Assembly: GCA_030446285.1 (NCBI GenBank)
Contig: JASUSC010000004.1
Span: 1-56,960 of the forward strand
Direction: 5' to 3'
Source: Eubacteriales bacterium
GTDB lineage: Bacteria > Bacillota > JASUSC01
Length of the DNA: 56,960 nt
Shown: piece after piece, positions 35,099 through 43,615 of the stretch
How positions within the stretch are numbered: the first letter of the stretch is position 1
Layout of the letters: every line of letters begins with the position of its first letter
The notes under the pieces: generated by a model
The model's database searches: none
What the model was told of the DNA's origin: nothing
Seen by the model: the letters and a program-made list of their open reading frames with translations, nothing else
Made by a program: the position numbers and the translations under genes

Positions 35099-35213
35099 TT
35101 TCTCCTTTCCTGCGGGAGGCCAGAGGGTTTCCCCTCGGACCCTTGGTCCTGCTTTAGCCGGACCGCGGCCTGCCGCCATAGGCGCTCCCTTAGGCCGGCC
35201 AGGCTCGGAGAAA
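35099..35213 (-). promoter_or_regulatory. Moco (molybdenum/tungsten cofactor) riboswitch
   Basis: The 115-nt minus-strand leader has the Moco RNA layout. P1 is closed by TTTCTCC (35213-35207) and GGAGAAA (35105-35099). Inside are the conserved 5' part CTCCGAGCC, internal GGTCCGGCTAAAGCAGGACC and GAGGGGAAACCCTCTGG hairpins, and the 3' part GCCTCCC then GGAAAGGA, as in the E. coli moaA leader. It is followed by a terminator and then seven cofactor genes. The aptamer starts 10 bases after the phoH stop. It could equally be the Tuco variant, since I cannot check the P3 stem difference. Confidence 0.88.
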
Positions 35214-35223
35214 ATATGGAGTT

Positions 35224-36576
35224 TTAAATGAGCTCCGCCGCCAACTGGGCCAACTCCGACCGTTCACCTTTGACAAAGGTAATGTGCCCGGCAATCTTCT
35301 CCCCTTTAAATTTCTCCACCACGTAGGTAAGGCCGTTGGAGCTGGAATCCAGGTAGGGGTGGTCGATCTGGTAAGGATCCCCCGTCAGTACCACCTTGGT
35401 TCCCTCTCCGGCCCGGGTGAGAATAGTCTTCACCTCGTGGGGAGTGAGGTTCTGGGCCTCATCGACGATAATGTACTGGTGGGGCAGGGTCCGACCCCGA
35501 ATGTAGGTGAGAGCCTCCAGTTCCAGTTGCCCTTTGGCTTTGAAATACTGAATAATGGCCTCGATATTGCTGCTTTTGGGCTTATCCCCTTCCTTTTCCT
35601 TCCGAGACTCTTTGGCCGTCCCAAAGATGTACTCTAAGTTGTCGTAGATGGGACTCATCCAGGGCCGCATCTTTTCTTCTTTGTCTCCGGGCAGGTAGCC
35701 GATATCGTTGCCCATGGGAATAACCGGGCGGGTAATGAGCAGTTTCTTATAACTGCCTTCTTCTAAAGTTTTCTGCAGCCCCGCGGCAATAGCCAGGAGA
35801 GTTTTCCCCGTCCCTGCCTGCCCGACTAAGGTTACCAGCTTGACCGAGTCATCCATGAGGAGTTCTAGGGCAAAACGCTGTTCCTTGTTGCGCCCCCTGA
35901 TTCCCCAGGCATCTCTCTCACCATAGCGCAGGGGAACAAGCCCGCCCTTCTCCACGTCGTAGCGGGCCAAGGCCGATTTGCCGGTACCGGCAATATCGCT
36001 CATAAAAACAAACTGGTTGGGGTTCAAGGGTTCCCCTTCCCAGGGGAGAAAACCTTCGGCGTAGAATCGATCGATGACCGAAGCCTCCACCTGCCAGTCG
36101 AAAGTGCCGCTGTAAAGCTCGTTGATGTCCACCTTGTCGGTCAGGTAATCCTGGGCTTCAATTCCCATGACGTCGGCTTTGATCCGCATATACATATCTT
36201 TGGTTACCAGGATTACCGGCGTCCCAGGGTTCTCATCCCGGTAGGCCAGGGCCACCGCTAAGATACGGTTGTCCGATTTATCCCAGGACAGAGCCCCGGA
36301 GAGTTTCTCCATTTTCTGATGATTGAGCTCCACCTTGAGACAGCCGCCGTTGTCCAGCTTCACCCCTTCATAAATCTTTCCTTTCTGGCGCAACTCATCC
36401 AGATAATGGGCCACCCGCCGGGCGTTGCGGGCCACTTCATCGTTGCGCCGCCGTTTCAGGCTGTCCATCTCTTCAATGGCCACCAGCGGAATAACCACGT
36501 CGTTGTCTTGGAACTTGAAAATACATCTGGGGTCGTGGACCAAAACGTTGGTGTCGAGAATAAAAATTTTTTTCAC
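35224..36576 (-). CDS. PhoH-like ATPase with N-terminal PIN domain
   Basis: The 450-aa protein combines a PIN ribonuclease domain (about 1-145, with acidic residues in FILDTNVLVHDPR and DNRILAVALAYRD) with a PhoH P-loop ATPase/helicase domain (TLVGQAGTGKTLLAIAAGLQ and the Walker B-like QYIIVDEAQNLTPHEVKTIL). PIN-PhoH proteins of the YlaK/PhoH2 type unwind and cut RNA. The start at 36576 gives the canonical MKKIFILDTNVLVHD. It lies directly upstream of the Moco riboswitch. Confidence 0.93.
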   Translation of the reverse strand: MKKIFILDTNVLVHDPRCIFKFQDNDVVIPLVAIEEMDSLKRRRNDEVARNARRVAHYLDELRQKGKIYEGVKLDNGGCLKVELNHQKMEKLSGALSWDKSDNRILAVALAYRDENPGTPVILVTKDMYMRIKADVMGIEAQDYLTDKVDINELYSGTFDWQVEASVIDRFYAEGFLPWEGEPLNPNQFVFMSDIAGTGKSALARYDVEKGGLVPLRYGERDAWGIRGRNKEQRFALELLMDDSVKLVTLVGQAGTGKTLLAIAAGLQKTLEEGSYKKLLITRPVIPMGNDIGYLPGDKEEKMRPWMSPIYDNLEYIFGTAKESRKEKEGDKPKSSNIEAIIQYFKAKGQLELEALTYIRGRTLPHQYIIVDEAQNLTPHEVKTILTRAGEGTKVVLTGDPYQIDHPYLDSSSNGLTYVVEKFKGEKIAGHITFVKGERSELAQLAAELI

Positions 36577-36694
36577 CGCTTCGCCGCCTTTCTTTGCTTT
36601 TTAGCCGTCCTGGGGCTTTTTTGTTCGACTAACAAACTTATTCGACGTTTGTCCGCGTTATTCCTCTTTTTCTCACCGGCAAATATCCCCCAAC

Positions 36695-38308
36695 TTATGG
36701 CAAGTAGAAAAGATGGTGTTCCCTTCTTTCCACTTCCACCAGGGGTGCCATCCGGGTTAATAAATCTGGCCCGTACTTAATCAAGTAGGGAAAAATGTTG
36801 AACACCCGCTCCTGAGGAGTCCGCCGGGGCCAAAGGTTTAAAGCGGCCTTTTCCAGTTGCCTTACCCCTACCTCTTCCCGCTGCCGCTGCTCCTGCCGCA
36901 CCTTCCCTTCCAAATAATCCACCTGATCCAGCACCCGCCGCAAATTTTCCCGGGCCAGGGCGGGCAGATGCGGGCTGAGCCCGGCAATCCGGTCAACGAG
37001 CTCCCCGTAGGCCGCTTCAATTTTATGCCGGAGACCGGCAAAAAGGCTGTCAATACCGATCCTGTCCGCTTCCCGCAGGTGTTTCTCTTTCCTCTCCTCC
37101 CAGCCGGAAAACAGCTCCCCTTCCCCAATGGCAAATTTCCGCAACACCTTGGCTATCGAAGGCTCGATCAAGGTGGCACTAAGGCGCGGGTAAATCACCG
37201 GCATCTCCTGGTCGAAAAGATGGTAAACGCGGCGAAGCTGAGCGTAATAACTTATCTCCCCCGGCCCGGCCACATAGGCAATTACCGGGAAGAGATAATC
37301 CTGCCAGACCGGTCGCAGCACCACATCAAGACTGAAAAGGCAAGGGTTTTCTTCAGCTAAAGCCGCCGCTTCCTCTAAACCGAGGGCAAAATCCTCTTCC
37401 GGCAAGAAGTAGCGCTCCCCGTCCCGGAGCAAAGCCAAACGCTGTCCTTCCCGGTAAACAAAAAAGTGACTTACTCCCGGCTTTTTCTGGACCTGCAAAG
37501 GATAACCTAAAGCCAAAAGCTCAGCGGAAGTTTCCACAAAAGCCTTCTCAATCTCCTCCGGGTCCCGCAGCATACGGGCGAAAAGGTTCCTGGCAACCTC
37601 TTTTAACTCCGGCAGACAGGGGTTGACCACGACCAGCCCGGTAAAGGCAAAAAGCCGAACCATAATCCCGGCAAACCAATCGGCTAAGTTGTCGGCGGCG
37701 GCCGCCGTTTCCCGGAGCAGAGATATTACCCCTTCTTTAAACTCGGTGGGCGGAGTTACTTCCGCCAGCCGCTCGATGAGAGTTTCCACCTCTTTCCCGC
37801 AGGGCAGGGAAGCGGCGGGATATTTTCCCCCCGGCTCCATCTCTAAGCGCAGCCTCACCATTCTGCCGTCGCTGCCGGCCAGATCGATATGGTTGATCTC
37901 ACCGAAATCGTGGTCTTCCGCCGCCACCCAGAAAAGAGGAACCACCGGCCGTCCCAGCTCTCCAGAAAGTCTCTCCGCCAGTAAAGCAGCGGTGAGGGCC
38001 TTGTAGACGGTGTAGAGGGGACCAGTACAGACCCCCGCCTGCTGGCCGGTAATGACCACCGGCGCCCCCTGGGCCAGGCGGTCGATAGCCGCCATGGTCG
38101 CCGTCCCCGCTCCTAAGCGGCGGTTATATTCGCCCAGGGCGGCAACCACCACCCCGCTGGTCTTGCGTCCCGCCAGTCTCTCCGCTCTCTTCTTCAACTC
38201 TCCCCAATCCGGCCAACCGCCGTAAAAAGGCTTAAGCCGCTCCTCTCCCCGCAAATAGTCCAGGACAAGGGGCTGGGAGTAAGGAAAGGGACAAAAACCT
38301 CTTTCCAC
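36695..38308 (-). CDS. bshC: Bacillithiol biosynthesis BshC-like protein
   Basis: The 537-aa protein matches BshC, proposed to add cysteine to GlcN-malate in bacillithiol synthesis. It has VVITGQQAGVCTGPLYTVYKALTA, PVVPLFWVAAEDHDFGEINH, PGEISYYAQLRRVYHLFDQEMPVIYPRLSATLIE, and a coiled-coil near 425-480. BshA and BshB are not adjacent, as is usual since they are often unlinked. Many Clostridia carry BshC without proof of bacillithiol. It lies 15 bp before selD in the minus-strand order. Confidence 0.9.
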   Translation of the reverse strand: MERGFCPFPYSQPLVLDYLRGEERLKPFYGGWPDWGELKKRAERLAGRKTSGVVVAALGEYNRRLGAGTATMAAIDRLAQGAPVVITGQQAGVCTGPLYTVYKALTAALLAERLSGELGRPVVPLFWVAAEDHDFGEINHIDLAGSDGRMVRLRLEMEPGGKYPAASLPCGKEVETLIERLAEVTPPTEFKEGVISLLRETAAAADNLADWFAGIMVRLFAFTGLVVVNPCLPELKEVARNLFARMLRDPEEIEKAFVETSAELLALGYPLQVQKKPGVSHFFVYREGQRLALLRDGERYFLPEEDFALGLEEAAALAEENPCLFSLDVVLRPVWQDYLFPVIAYVAGPGEISYYAQLRRVYHLFDQEMPVIYPRLSATLIEPSIAKVLRKFAIGEGELFSGWEERKEKHLREADRIGIDSLFAGLRHKIEAAYGELVDRIAGLSPHLPALARENLRRVLDQVDYLEGKVRQEQRQREEVGVRQLEKAALNLWPRRTPQERVFNIFPYLIKYGPDLLTRMAPLVEVERREHHLFYLP

Positions 38309-38323
38309 ACCTGCCCCTCCTTT

Positions 38324-39379
38324 CTATACTACTTCGATGGTGCCGGGTTCACCGGTTACAACTTCGCCAATATGCCAGCCTTTAACTCCCTTTTCTCGCA
38401 GATTTTCCAGGTACTTCTCCCCTTCTGCCGGCGGCAGAGCCACTAAAAGACCACCGGAAGTGATCGCATCGGCCAGCAACAGGCGTTTTTCTTCAGTGAT
38501 AACAGGCGCAAACTGGGTAAAAGACGATACGTATTCCAAATTAGCCCGGGTGCCCCCCGGCGCCAGGCCAAACTTCACGTATTCTTCGGCCGCGGGCAGG
38601 ATGGGAACCCGTTCGGAATATAACCGTAGCCGAACCCCGCTGGCCCGGGCCATCTCCCCGGCATGGCCCAGAAGACCAAATCCGGTGATATCAGTACAGG
38701 CGTGGACGGTAAGTCCCTCCATAGCCTCGGCCGCCCCTTTGTTCAGGGTCGCCATCACTTCCACCGCTTCTCGGATAACCCCTTCTTCCGCCAGCCCTCC
38801 CTTGATGGCGGTGGTAATTACTCCGATACCTAAGGGTTTGGTCAACACCAGCACATCTCCCGGCCGGGCTCCGGCTTTGGTCAGAACCCGCTCCGGATGC
38901 ACGATGCCGGTCACCGCCAAACCGTACTTGGGTTCTTTATCCTCCACCGAATGACCGCCCACCAGCACCGCCCCGGCCTCCTGGATTTTTTCCCTGCCGC
39001 CCCGGAGAATCTCCGCCAGCATTTCCAGGGGCAGGTCTTTTACCGGGAAACCCACCAGATTCATGGCGGTTATGGGACGCCCGCCCATGGCATAGACATC
39101 GCTTAAAGCGTTGGCGGCGGCAATCCGGCCGAAATCATAGGGGTCGTCCACCACCGGGGTAAAGTAATCCACCGTCTGAATGAGAGCTATGTCGTCTGTT
39201 AAACGAAAAACGCCGGCATCGTCGGCCCTTTCCAGTCCCACGATAAGATCGGGATGGCTCTCTGCCAGCGGCAACATCAGCATCAGCCTTTCCAGGTCCG
39301 CCGGACCTATTTTAGCCGCTCAGCCGGCTTTGCAGGACAGGGCGGTAAGGGCCACCTCCCATTTTTTCCTCTCACTCAT
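38324..39379 (-). CDS. selD: Selenophosphate synthetase, selenocysteine-containing
   Basis: This 351-aa enzyme makes selenophosphate from selenide and ATP, the selenium donor for Sec. Read through one in-frame TGA (39322-39320), the N-terminus is MSERKKWEVALTALSCKAG-U20-AAKIGPADL, with Sec at the catalytic position that is Cys or Sec in SelD proteins; the following Lys is kept. Also seen are IQTVDYFTPVVDDPYDFGRIAAANALSDVYAMGG and VLVGGHSVEDKEPKYG. A perfect 6-bp hairpin, AGGTCC/GGACCT with loop GGC, begins 11 nt after the TGA, fitting a SECIS. ATG 39379 overlaps the selA stop by 8 bp and has GGGGGGAGG upstream. Confidence 0.95.
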
Positions 39380-40811
39380 TCTCCTCACCTCCCCCCGTCG
39401 CCCTCGCCAGTGCCGCTGCCACCAGCGCCGGCAGGGCTTTAATTTCCTCCTCCTGCAGGGTACGCACATCCAGGACTATTTTATCCCGCTGCACCCGGGC
39501 CATTACCGGCCACTCACCCCGGCGCAGCTCTTCTTCCACTGCCGTGGTCGAAACCCCCGCCGGGGCCACCGTTACCACGTACGTCGGCAAACTCTCCCCG
39601 GGCAGGGCTCCCCCGCCGACGGCAGAATACTCTCTCTCTACCGCCACCGCCGCTCTCTCACCCAGAGCCTGCTGCAGCAGCCGGCGCAGCCGCCGCGCCC
39701 GCTTCTGCAGCTTCTCTTCCCCGGCGGTGAGCATGGCCAGGATGGGGATAAGCTCCGTCACTTCTTCCTCGTGATAGAGGTAGAGGCGCAGAGTAGCCTC
39801 CAGCGCGGCAAAAGTGAGTTTATCCACCCGCAAAGCCCGGGTAAGGGGGTTTTTCTTCATGGCCTGGATATACTCGCCCCGGCCGACAATAATCCCGGCC
39901 TGGGGCCCTCCTAACAGTTTATCGCCGCTGAAGGTAACCACATCTATTCCCGCCGCCACCGTCTCCTGAACGGTGGGTTCCCGGCGCAAACCGTACCGGC
40001 TCAAATCCACCAGGACGCCGCTTCCTAAGTCTTCCATCACCGGGATGCCGTGCTTTCTCCCTAAAGCAACCAGCTCCGCCCCGCTCACCTCTTTGGTAAA
40101 ACCGATGATGCGGTAGTTGCTGGTGTGAACCTTGAGGAGCAGGGCCGTCTCCTCCCCGATAGCCCGCTCGTAGTCGTGGAGGTGAGTGCGGTTGGTTGTG
40201 CCCACTTCCACTAACGTCGCTCCACTGGCCCGCATCACATCGGGAATGCGGAAAGAACCGCCGATTTCAATGAGCTCACCCCGGGAAACCACCACTTCCC
40301 GGCCGGTCGCTAAAGTGTTCAAGGCCAGAAGCACGGCACCGGCGTTGTTGTTCACCACCATAGCCCCTTCCGCTCCGGTAAGGCGGCAGAGCAGTTCCTC
40401 CACATGCTGGTAGCGGGAACCGCGCTCGCCGGTAGTCAGATCCAGTTCCAGATTGTTGTAGCGGGAGGCTATCCGCCATATCGCCTCCCATGCCTCCCGG
40501 GCCAGGGGTGCCCGTCCTAAATTGGTGTGAAGAACGGTGCCGGTAGCGTTAATTACCGGGCGCAGGCTGGGAGTGCTCTTGCTCCGCACCTCCCGCTCCA
40601 CTCGGTCTAGCACTGCCGCCATGGCTTCTTCCCGGCTGGTAAAAACCTGCTTTCCAGCCAGGATTTCTTCCCGCAACCCGTCCACCGCGGTCGCCACTGC
40701 CTCCGTTACCAGTTTGCGACCGTAAAGGACCATTAAATTTTTTACCGCAGCCACCTCCAGCAGTTTGCCTACTGCCGGGAGATGGCGCAAAACCTTCTTT
40801 CTTTCTTCCAT
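39372..40811 (-). CDS. selA: L-seryl-tRNA(Sec) selenium transferase
   Basis: The 479-aa PLP enzyme converts Ser-tRNA(Sec) to Sec-tRNA(Sec) using selenophosphate. It shows RPVINATGTVLHTNLGRAPL, YNNLELDLTTGERGSRYQHVEELL, EDLGSGVLVDLSRYGL and the PLP-lysine segment VTFSGDKLLGGPQAGIIVGR. ATG 40811 is preferred since GGTGG lies eight bases upstream; an ATG at 40826 is the alternative. An inverted repeat CTGTAA-N6-TTACAG lies at about 40836-40853. selB and the tRNA(Sec) gene are not in the window. Confidence 0.96.
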   Translation of the reverse strand: MEERKKVLRHLPAVGKLLEVAAVKNLMVLYGRKLVTEAVATAVDGLREEILAGKQVFTSREEAMAAVLDRVEREVRSKSTPSLRPVINATGTVLHTNLGRAPLAREAWEAIWRIASRYNNLELDLTTGERGSRYQHVEELLCRLTGAEGAMVVNNNAGAVLLALNTLATGREVVVSRGELIEIGGSFRIPDVMRASGATLVEVGTTNRTHLHDYERAIGEETALLLKVHTSNYRIIGFTKEVSGAELVALGRKHGIPVMEDLGSGVLVDLSRYGLRREPTVQETVAAGIDVVTFSGDKLLGGPQAGIIVGRGEYIQAMKKNPLTRALRVDKLTFAALEATLRLYLYHEEEVTELIPILAMLTAGEEKLQKRARRLRRLLQQALGERAAVAVEREYSAVGGGALPGESLPTYVVTVAPAGVSTTAVEEELRRGEWPVMARVQRDKIVLDVRTLQEEEIKALPALVAAALARATGGGEENE

Positions 40812-40835
40812 CCCTTTTACCACCATTCTTTTTAG

Positions 40836-40853
40836 TCTGTAACTGGACTTACA
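40836..40853. promoter_or_regulatory. Inverted repeat upstream of selA
   Basis: CTGTAA-CTGGAC-TTACAG, a perfect 6-bp dyad, lies 25 bp before the selA start. With flanking AGT/ACT it could be an operator or a leader hairpin. No known regulator is recognised. Confidence 0.3.
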
Positions 40854-40966
40854 GGACTATTTTACCAGATGGGCGCGGAAAAAATAAAGTAAAGGGCATG
40901 GGAGTGTAAAAGTAGTAAAATCCAATCCCCGCCAACCGCGGGGAATGCAGCAGTTGCCATTCCAAA

Positions 40967-41573
40967 ATGGCAGCCTTTGCCGATCCGGTAAAACACAAAC
41001 CTTTTGCCGAACGGCAGTGTCTCGACTGCTACAACAAGCACGACCCCAAAACCAACAAAGCCGGTCTGAAAAAAGCGTAGGCCAACTCTGTTACGACTGC
41101 CCCTCTAAATTCAAACCTTTCCCCCGCCTTTACCAGCGTCCCTCCTCCCTTCGCTGGCGGCATGTGCATCCAGTGCCACGAACCGCATGCCTCGAAAAAC
41201 AAAAATCTCTTCTCTGCCTCACCGCAGGCTTTGTGCCGCAAGCGCCACAACATGCAGTATCGTTATCAAACTCAGCCGGCCCAGCACAAGCCTTTTGCCA
41301 GCGGCAACTGCGCCGACTGCCACTCCCCTCACTTCTTCGAAAGCCAGCACCTCACCCGCCTGCCAGGAGGTCAGCTCTGCTTCAGCTGTCACTTTGACCG
41401 GGCCGGCGAACATCTCCTAGGCAGTCAGCATTCTCCCTATCAGGAAGGTAATTGCGCCAGCTGCCACGATCCCCACGGAACTACCCTGCGTTACTTCCTG
41501 CGTAAAGACGGCGACGACCTCTGCGTCCAGCGCCACGGCGAGAAAAAGCCGAAAACACTCAAACCTGAGTAAG
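40967..41573 (+). pseudogene. Decayed multiheme c-type cytochrome
   Basis: Three overlapping + strand frames together read as one small multiheme cytochrome with repeated C-x2-C-H motifs. Intact are CIQCH, CADCH, CFSCH and CASCH. Broken ones are CLDCYNKH, CYDCP, LCRKRH and LCVQRH. A stop (TAG at about 41078) follows the first motif and at least two frame changes are needed to join the pieces. No signal peptide or good ribosome site is seen. The doublet spacing resembles cytochromes of the doubled CXXCH type. It is flanked by selA and a strong terminator. Confidence 0.75.
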
Positions 41574-41580
41574 GAGGTAG

Positions 41581-41616
41581 AACCCCTGCTTTCGGAAAGG
41601 AAAGCAGGGGTTTTTA
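41581..41616 (+). terminator. Terminator after the cytochrome remnant
   Basis: AACCCCTGCTTTC (41581-41593) and GAAAGCAGGGGTT (41600-41612) form a perfect 13-bp stem followed by T residues. Its survival suggests that the cytochrome gene was once expressed. Confidence 0.88.
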
Positions 41617-41643
41617 GCTTTTCAAGCTGGGCCACCTTTCCCC

Positions 41644-42303
41644 TTAATTTTTTGCCTGCTCTTTTTTAAAGAGGCGGTAGGAATACACCGCCGTCCCGAC
41701 GGTGATGACCACCGTCACGGCAATCATCAGGGCAAAAGACCAGGTCGGAGGCAGAAAGGAACCAACGATAATCAAAAGACCTCCGCCTACAAAAGCGTAT
41801 CCCCCTACTCGGTGGGTCTTTCGCCACACCGTCTCGTTCTCCAACGTCCAGGGTGTGCGAATCCCGATGAAATAGTTGGGCTTTACTTTGGTCAAATAGT
41901 TGCCGATGAGAACAAAAAGAAGACCTAAACTGATATCAACCACCCGGCTTACCGGCACCCTGTACCCCAAGCCGCTAGCCAAGACCGTGAAATGGATGAG
42001 GGCCATAAAGGCGATGATGGCCGTCAAAATAAGGCTGTAGATACCGGCAAACCGTTCCACATTTTCCCGGCGAGGATCGATAAAGGGAATTACCGCCATC
42101 AGGGTCAGCATAAAAAGGGTCAGGCAAGGAGCAAAAAAGGCTGCGAATTCCGGTCCCGACCAGCCGTCCGGCTCCCCGGAAATACCCCAGTGGGTAGGTA
42201 CCCGTTCCGGCAGCCGGGGGTAAACGAAGAGAGAAACAGCGAACATGACCAGCACTATCAGCAGCGGCAGCCAAAGTTTTTTCAGCCATTCACTTTTTTT
42301 CAT
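41644..42303 (-). CDS. sdpI: SdpI-family membrane protein
   Basis: The 219-aa polytopic protein (about six helices) carries the DUF1648/SdpI features: WLPLLIVLVMFAVSLFVYPRLPERVPTHWGISGEPDGW and KVKPNYFIGIRTPWTLENETVWRKTHRVGGYAF. In Bacillus SdpI gives immunity to the SdpC killing peptide and relays it to SdpR. ATG 42303 is chosen for AAGGAGG eight bases upstream. It overlaps sdpR by 14 bp. No SdpC toxin is nearby. Confidence 0.9.
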   Translation of the reverse strand: MKKSEWLKKLWLPLLIVLVMFAVSLFVYPRLPERVPTHWGISGEPDGWSGPEFAAFFAPCLTLFMLTLMAVIPFIDPRRENVERFAGIYSLILTAIIAFMALIHFTVLASGLGYRVPVSRVVDISLGLLFVLIGNYLTKVKPNYFIGIRTPWTLENETVWRKTHRVGGYAFVGGGLLIIVGSFLPPTWSFALMIAVTVVITVGTAVYSYRLFKKEQAKN

Positions 42304-42574
42304 TTTTCTCATCCTCCTTGATATTGAGCAGTTCAAAAAGGTAAGCCATCAACTCCTGCAGCACCGTGGCGTTTAACGAGTAATAAAGATACTGTCCTTT
42401 CTTTTCCACCTCCACCAGACCGGCGTTTTTCAAAACCCCCAAATGGTGGGAGACAGAGGGCCAGGACATGGCAAACTTCTCCGCGATCTGTCCTGCCGTA
42501 AGCTCCCCCCGGCTCAGAAGCCGCAGTATCTCCCGGCGGGTAGGATCGGCCAGGGCTTTAAAAAGGGAAGTCAA
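42290..42574 (-). CDS. sdpR: ArsR-family repressor, SdpR-like
   Basis: The 94-aa winged-helix protein reads LFKALADPTRREILRLLSRGELTAGQIAEKFAMSWPSVSHHLGVLKNAGLVEVEKKGQYLYYSLN, the ArsR fold without the metal-binding ELCVCDL motif. TTG 42574 follows GGAGGGATT. Paired with SdpI it probably represses its own operon until SdpI sequesters it, as in Bacillus. Confidence 0.92.
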   Translation of the reverse strand: MTSLFKALADPTRREILRLLSRGELTAGQIAEKFAMSWPSVSHHLGVLKNAGLVEVEKKGQYLYYSLNATVLQELMAYLFELLNIKEDEKNEKK

Positions 42575-42591
42575 GGTTAATCCCTCCGGTT

Positions 42592-42617
42592 TTTAGACAT
42601 TTGTACATTCTTCTAAA
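42592..42617 (-). promoter_or_regulatory. Candidate SdpR operator
   Basis: TTTAGA and TCTAAA flank a 14-bp AT-rich spacer between a TTGACA (42655-42660, minus strand) and the sdpR start. Size and symmetry fit an ArsR-family site. Confidence 0.45.
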
Positions 42618-42720
42618 TATTCCTTGCTTCCAGCCTACTCCCTTAAGTCCCTTTTGTCAAGAAAAATCGCCAGCGACGATGTCGGACTTTCCCCTGGAAA
42701 ACTGCCGCTCCAAAAAGAAA

Positions 42721-42747
42721 AAGCCCCGGGGATTTTACCCCAAGGCT
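42721..42747 (-). terminator. Terminator of the LysM/M23 gene
   Basis: On the minus strand AGCC-TT-GGGG and CCCC-GG-GGCT pair around TAAAAT, followed by TTTTTC. Confidence 0.75.
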
Positions 42748-42749
42748 TT

Positions 42750-43553
42750 TTACTCCTCCCCTAACAAAGGCAGGGGGTTTACCGCCCGGCCGTCCACGCG
42801 CACTTCAAAGTGCAGGTGCGGCCCGGTGGAGCGGCCGGTGCTGCCTACTTCCGCCACCGGCTCGCCTTTGGCCACCTCCTGCCCGACCGTCACCAGCACT
42901 TTGTTAGCGTGGGCGTAGAGGGTGGACACACCCCGGCCGTGGTCGAGTACTACCGCATTCCCGTAAGTACCCATGGGCCCGGCGAAGGTCACCCGGCCCG
43001 CCTGGGCCGCCCGGATGGGCGTGCCGGTATCCGCCGCCACGTCGATCCCTTCGTGCATCCGCCCGTCCCGGGGACCGAAGAAAGAAGTGATGGCTCCTTT
43101 GAGGGGCCAGCTAAAATTCAGGCTCAGGCCCCGGGAAACCAGGGCGGTGCGCACCGACAGGGAACGGGGAATGATGAGTTCCCTCCCCGCCGCCACTCTG
43201 GTCGCGTCCTGGATGTCGTTTTCCCGGACGATATCCTCCACCGTTACCCCGAAATTGCGGGCAATGCGCCACAGGGTCTCCCCTTCTTTGACGGTGTAAA
43301 CTATTTTCTCCTCATCGGGAATGCGGATGGTTTGACCGGCAAAAATCAGGCCGTCTTCCCCAATACCGTTCATGGCTTTGAGGGTTTCCACATCCACATG
43401 GTAAAGGGAAGCAATTTTCCACAGGGTGTCTCCTTCTCGCACGGTGTAATAGAGGGTTTTCGGCCCATCCTCCGCCCCCACCACAACCCGTGCGGCCAGA
43501 GGAAGCAGTAACCCCACAAGAAGTAAAGCCGCAACGGGCACCAGTTTGCGCAA
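42750..43553 (-). CDS. Secreted LysM/M23 peptidase
   Basis: The 267-aa exported protein has a signal peptide (LVPVAALLLVGLLLPLAARVVVGA), two LysM repeats (YYTVREGDTLWKIASLYHVDVETL and YTVKEGETLWRIARNFGVTVEDI) that bind peptidoglycan, and a C-terminal M23 (LytM) domain. The zinc-site signatures are GRMHEGIDVAADTG and GPHLHFEVRVDG. It probably acts in cell-wall or spore remodelling. TTG 43553 follows AAGGAGG. It lies next to rho, as in other Firmicutes. Confidence 0.93.
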   Translation of the reverse strand: MRKLVPVAALLLVGLLLPLAARVVVGAEDGPKTLYYTVREGDTLWKIASLYHVDVETLKAMNGIGEDGLIFAGQTIRIPDEEKIVYTVKEGETLWRIARNFGVTVEDIVRENDIQDATRVAAGRELIIPRSLSVRTALVSRGLSLNFSWPLKGAITSFFGPRDGRMHEGIDVAADTGTPIRAAQAGRVTFAGPMGTYGNAVVLDHGRGVSTLYAHANKVLVTVGQEVAKGEPVAEVGSTGRSTGPHLHFEVRVDGRAVNPLPLLGEE

Positions 43554-43615
43554 GAAAAATCACCTCCTTCTGGCTTCTTTACATATTGTTGCCAGCGAGG
43601 AGGCTTTTTTATGCA

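Noticed and set aside
36577-36694. GTTCG and CAAAC/GTTTG motifs resembling a LexA box before phoH
   Set aside because: The spacing does not match CGAAC-N4-GTTCG. It is more likely a small hairpin.
38324-40966. A tRNA(Sec) or selB gene near selA/selD
   Set aside because: I looked for a long tRNA with TCA anticodon and for a SelB frame on both strands and found neither in the window.
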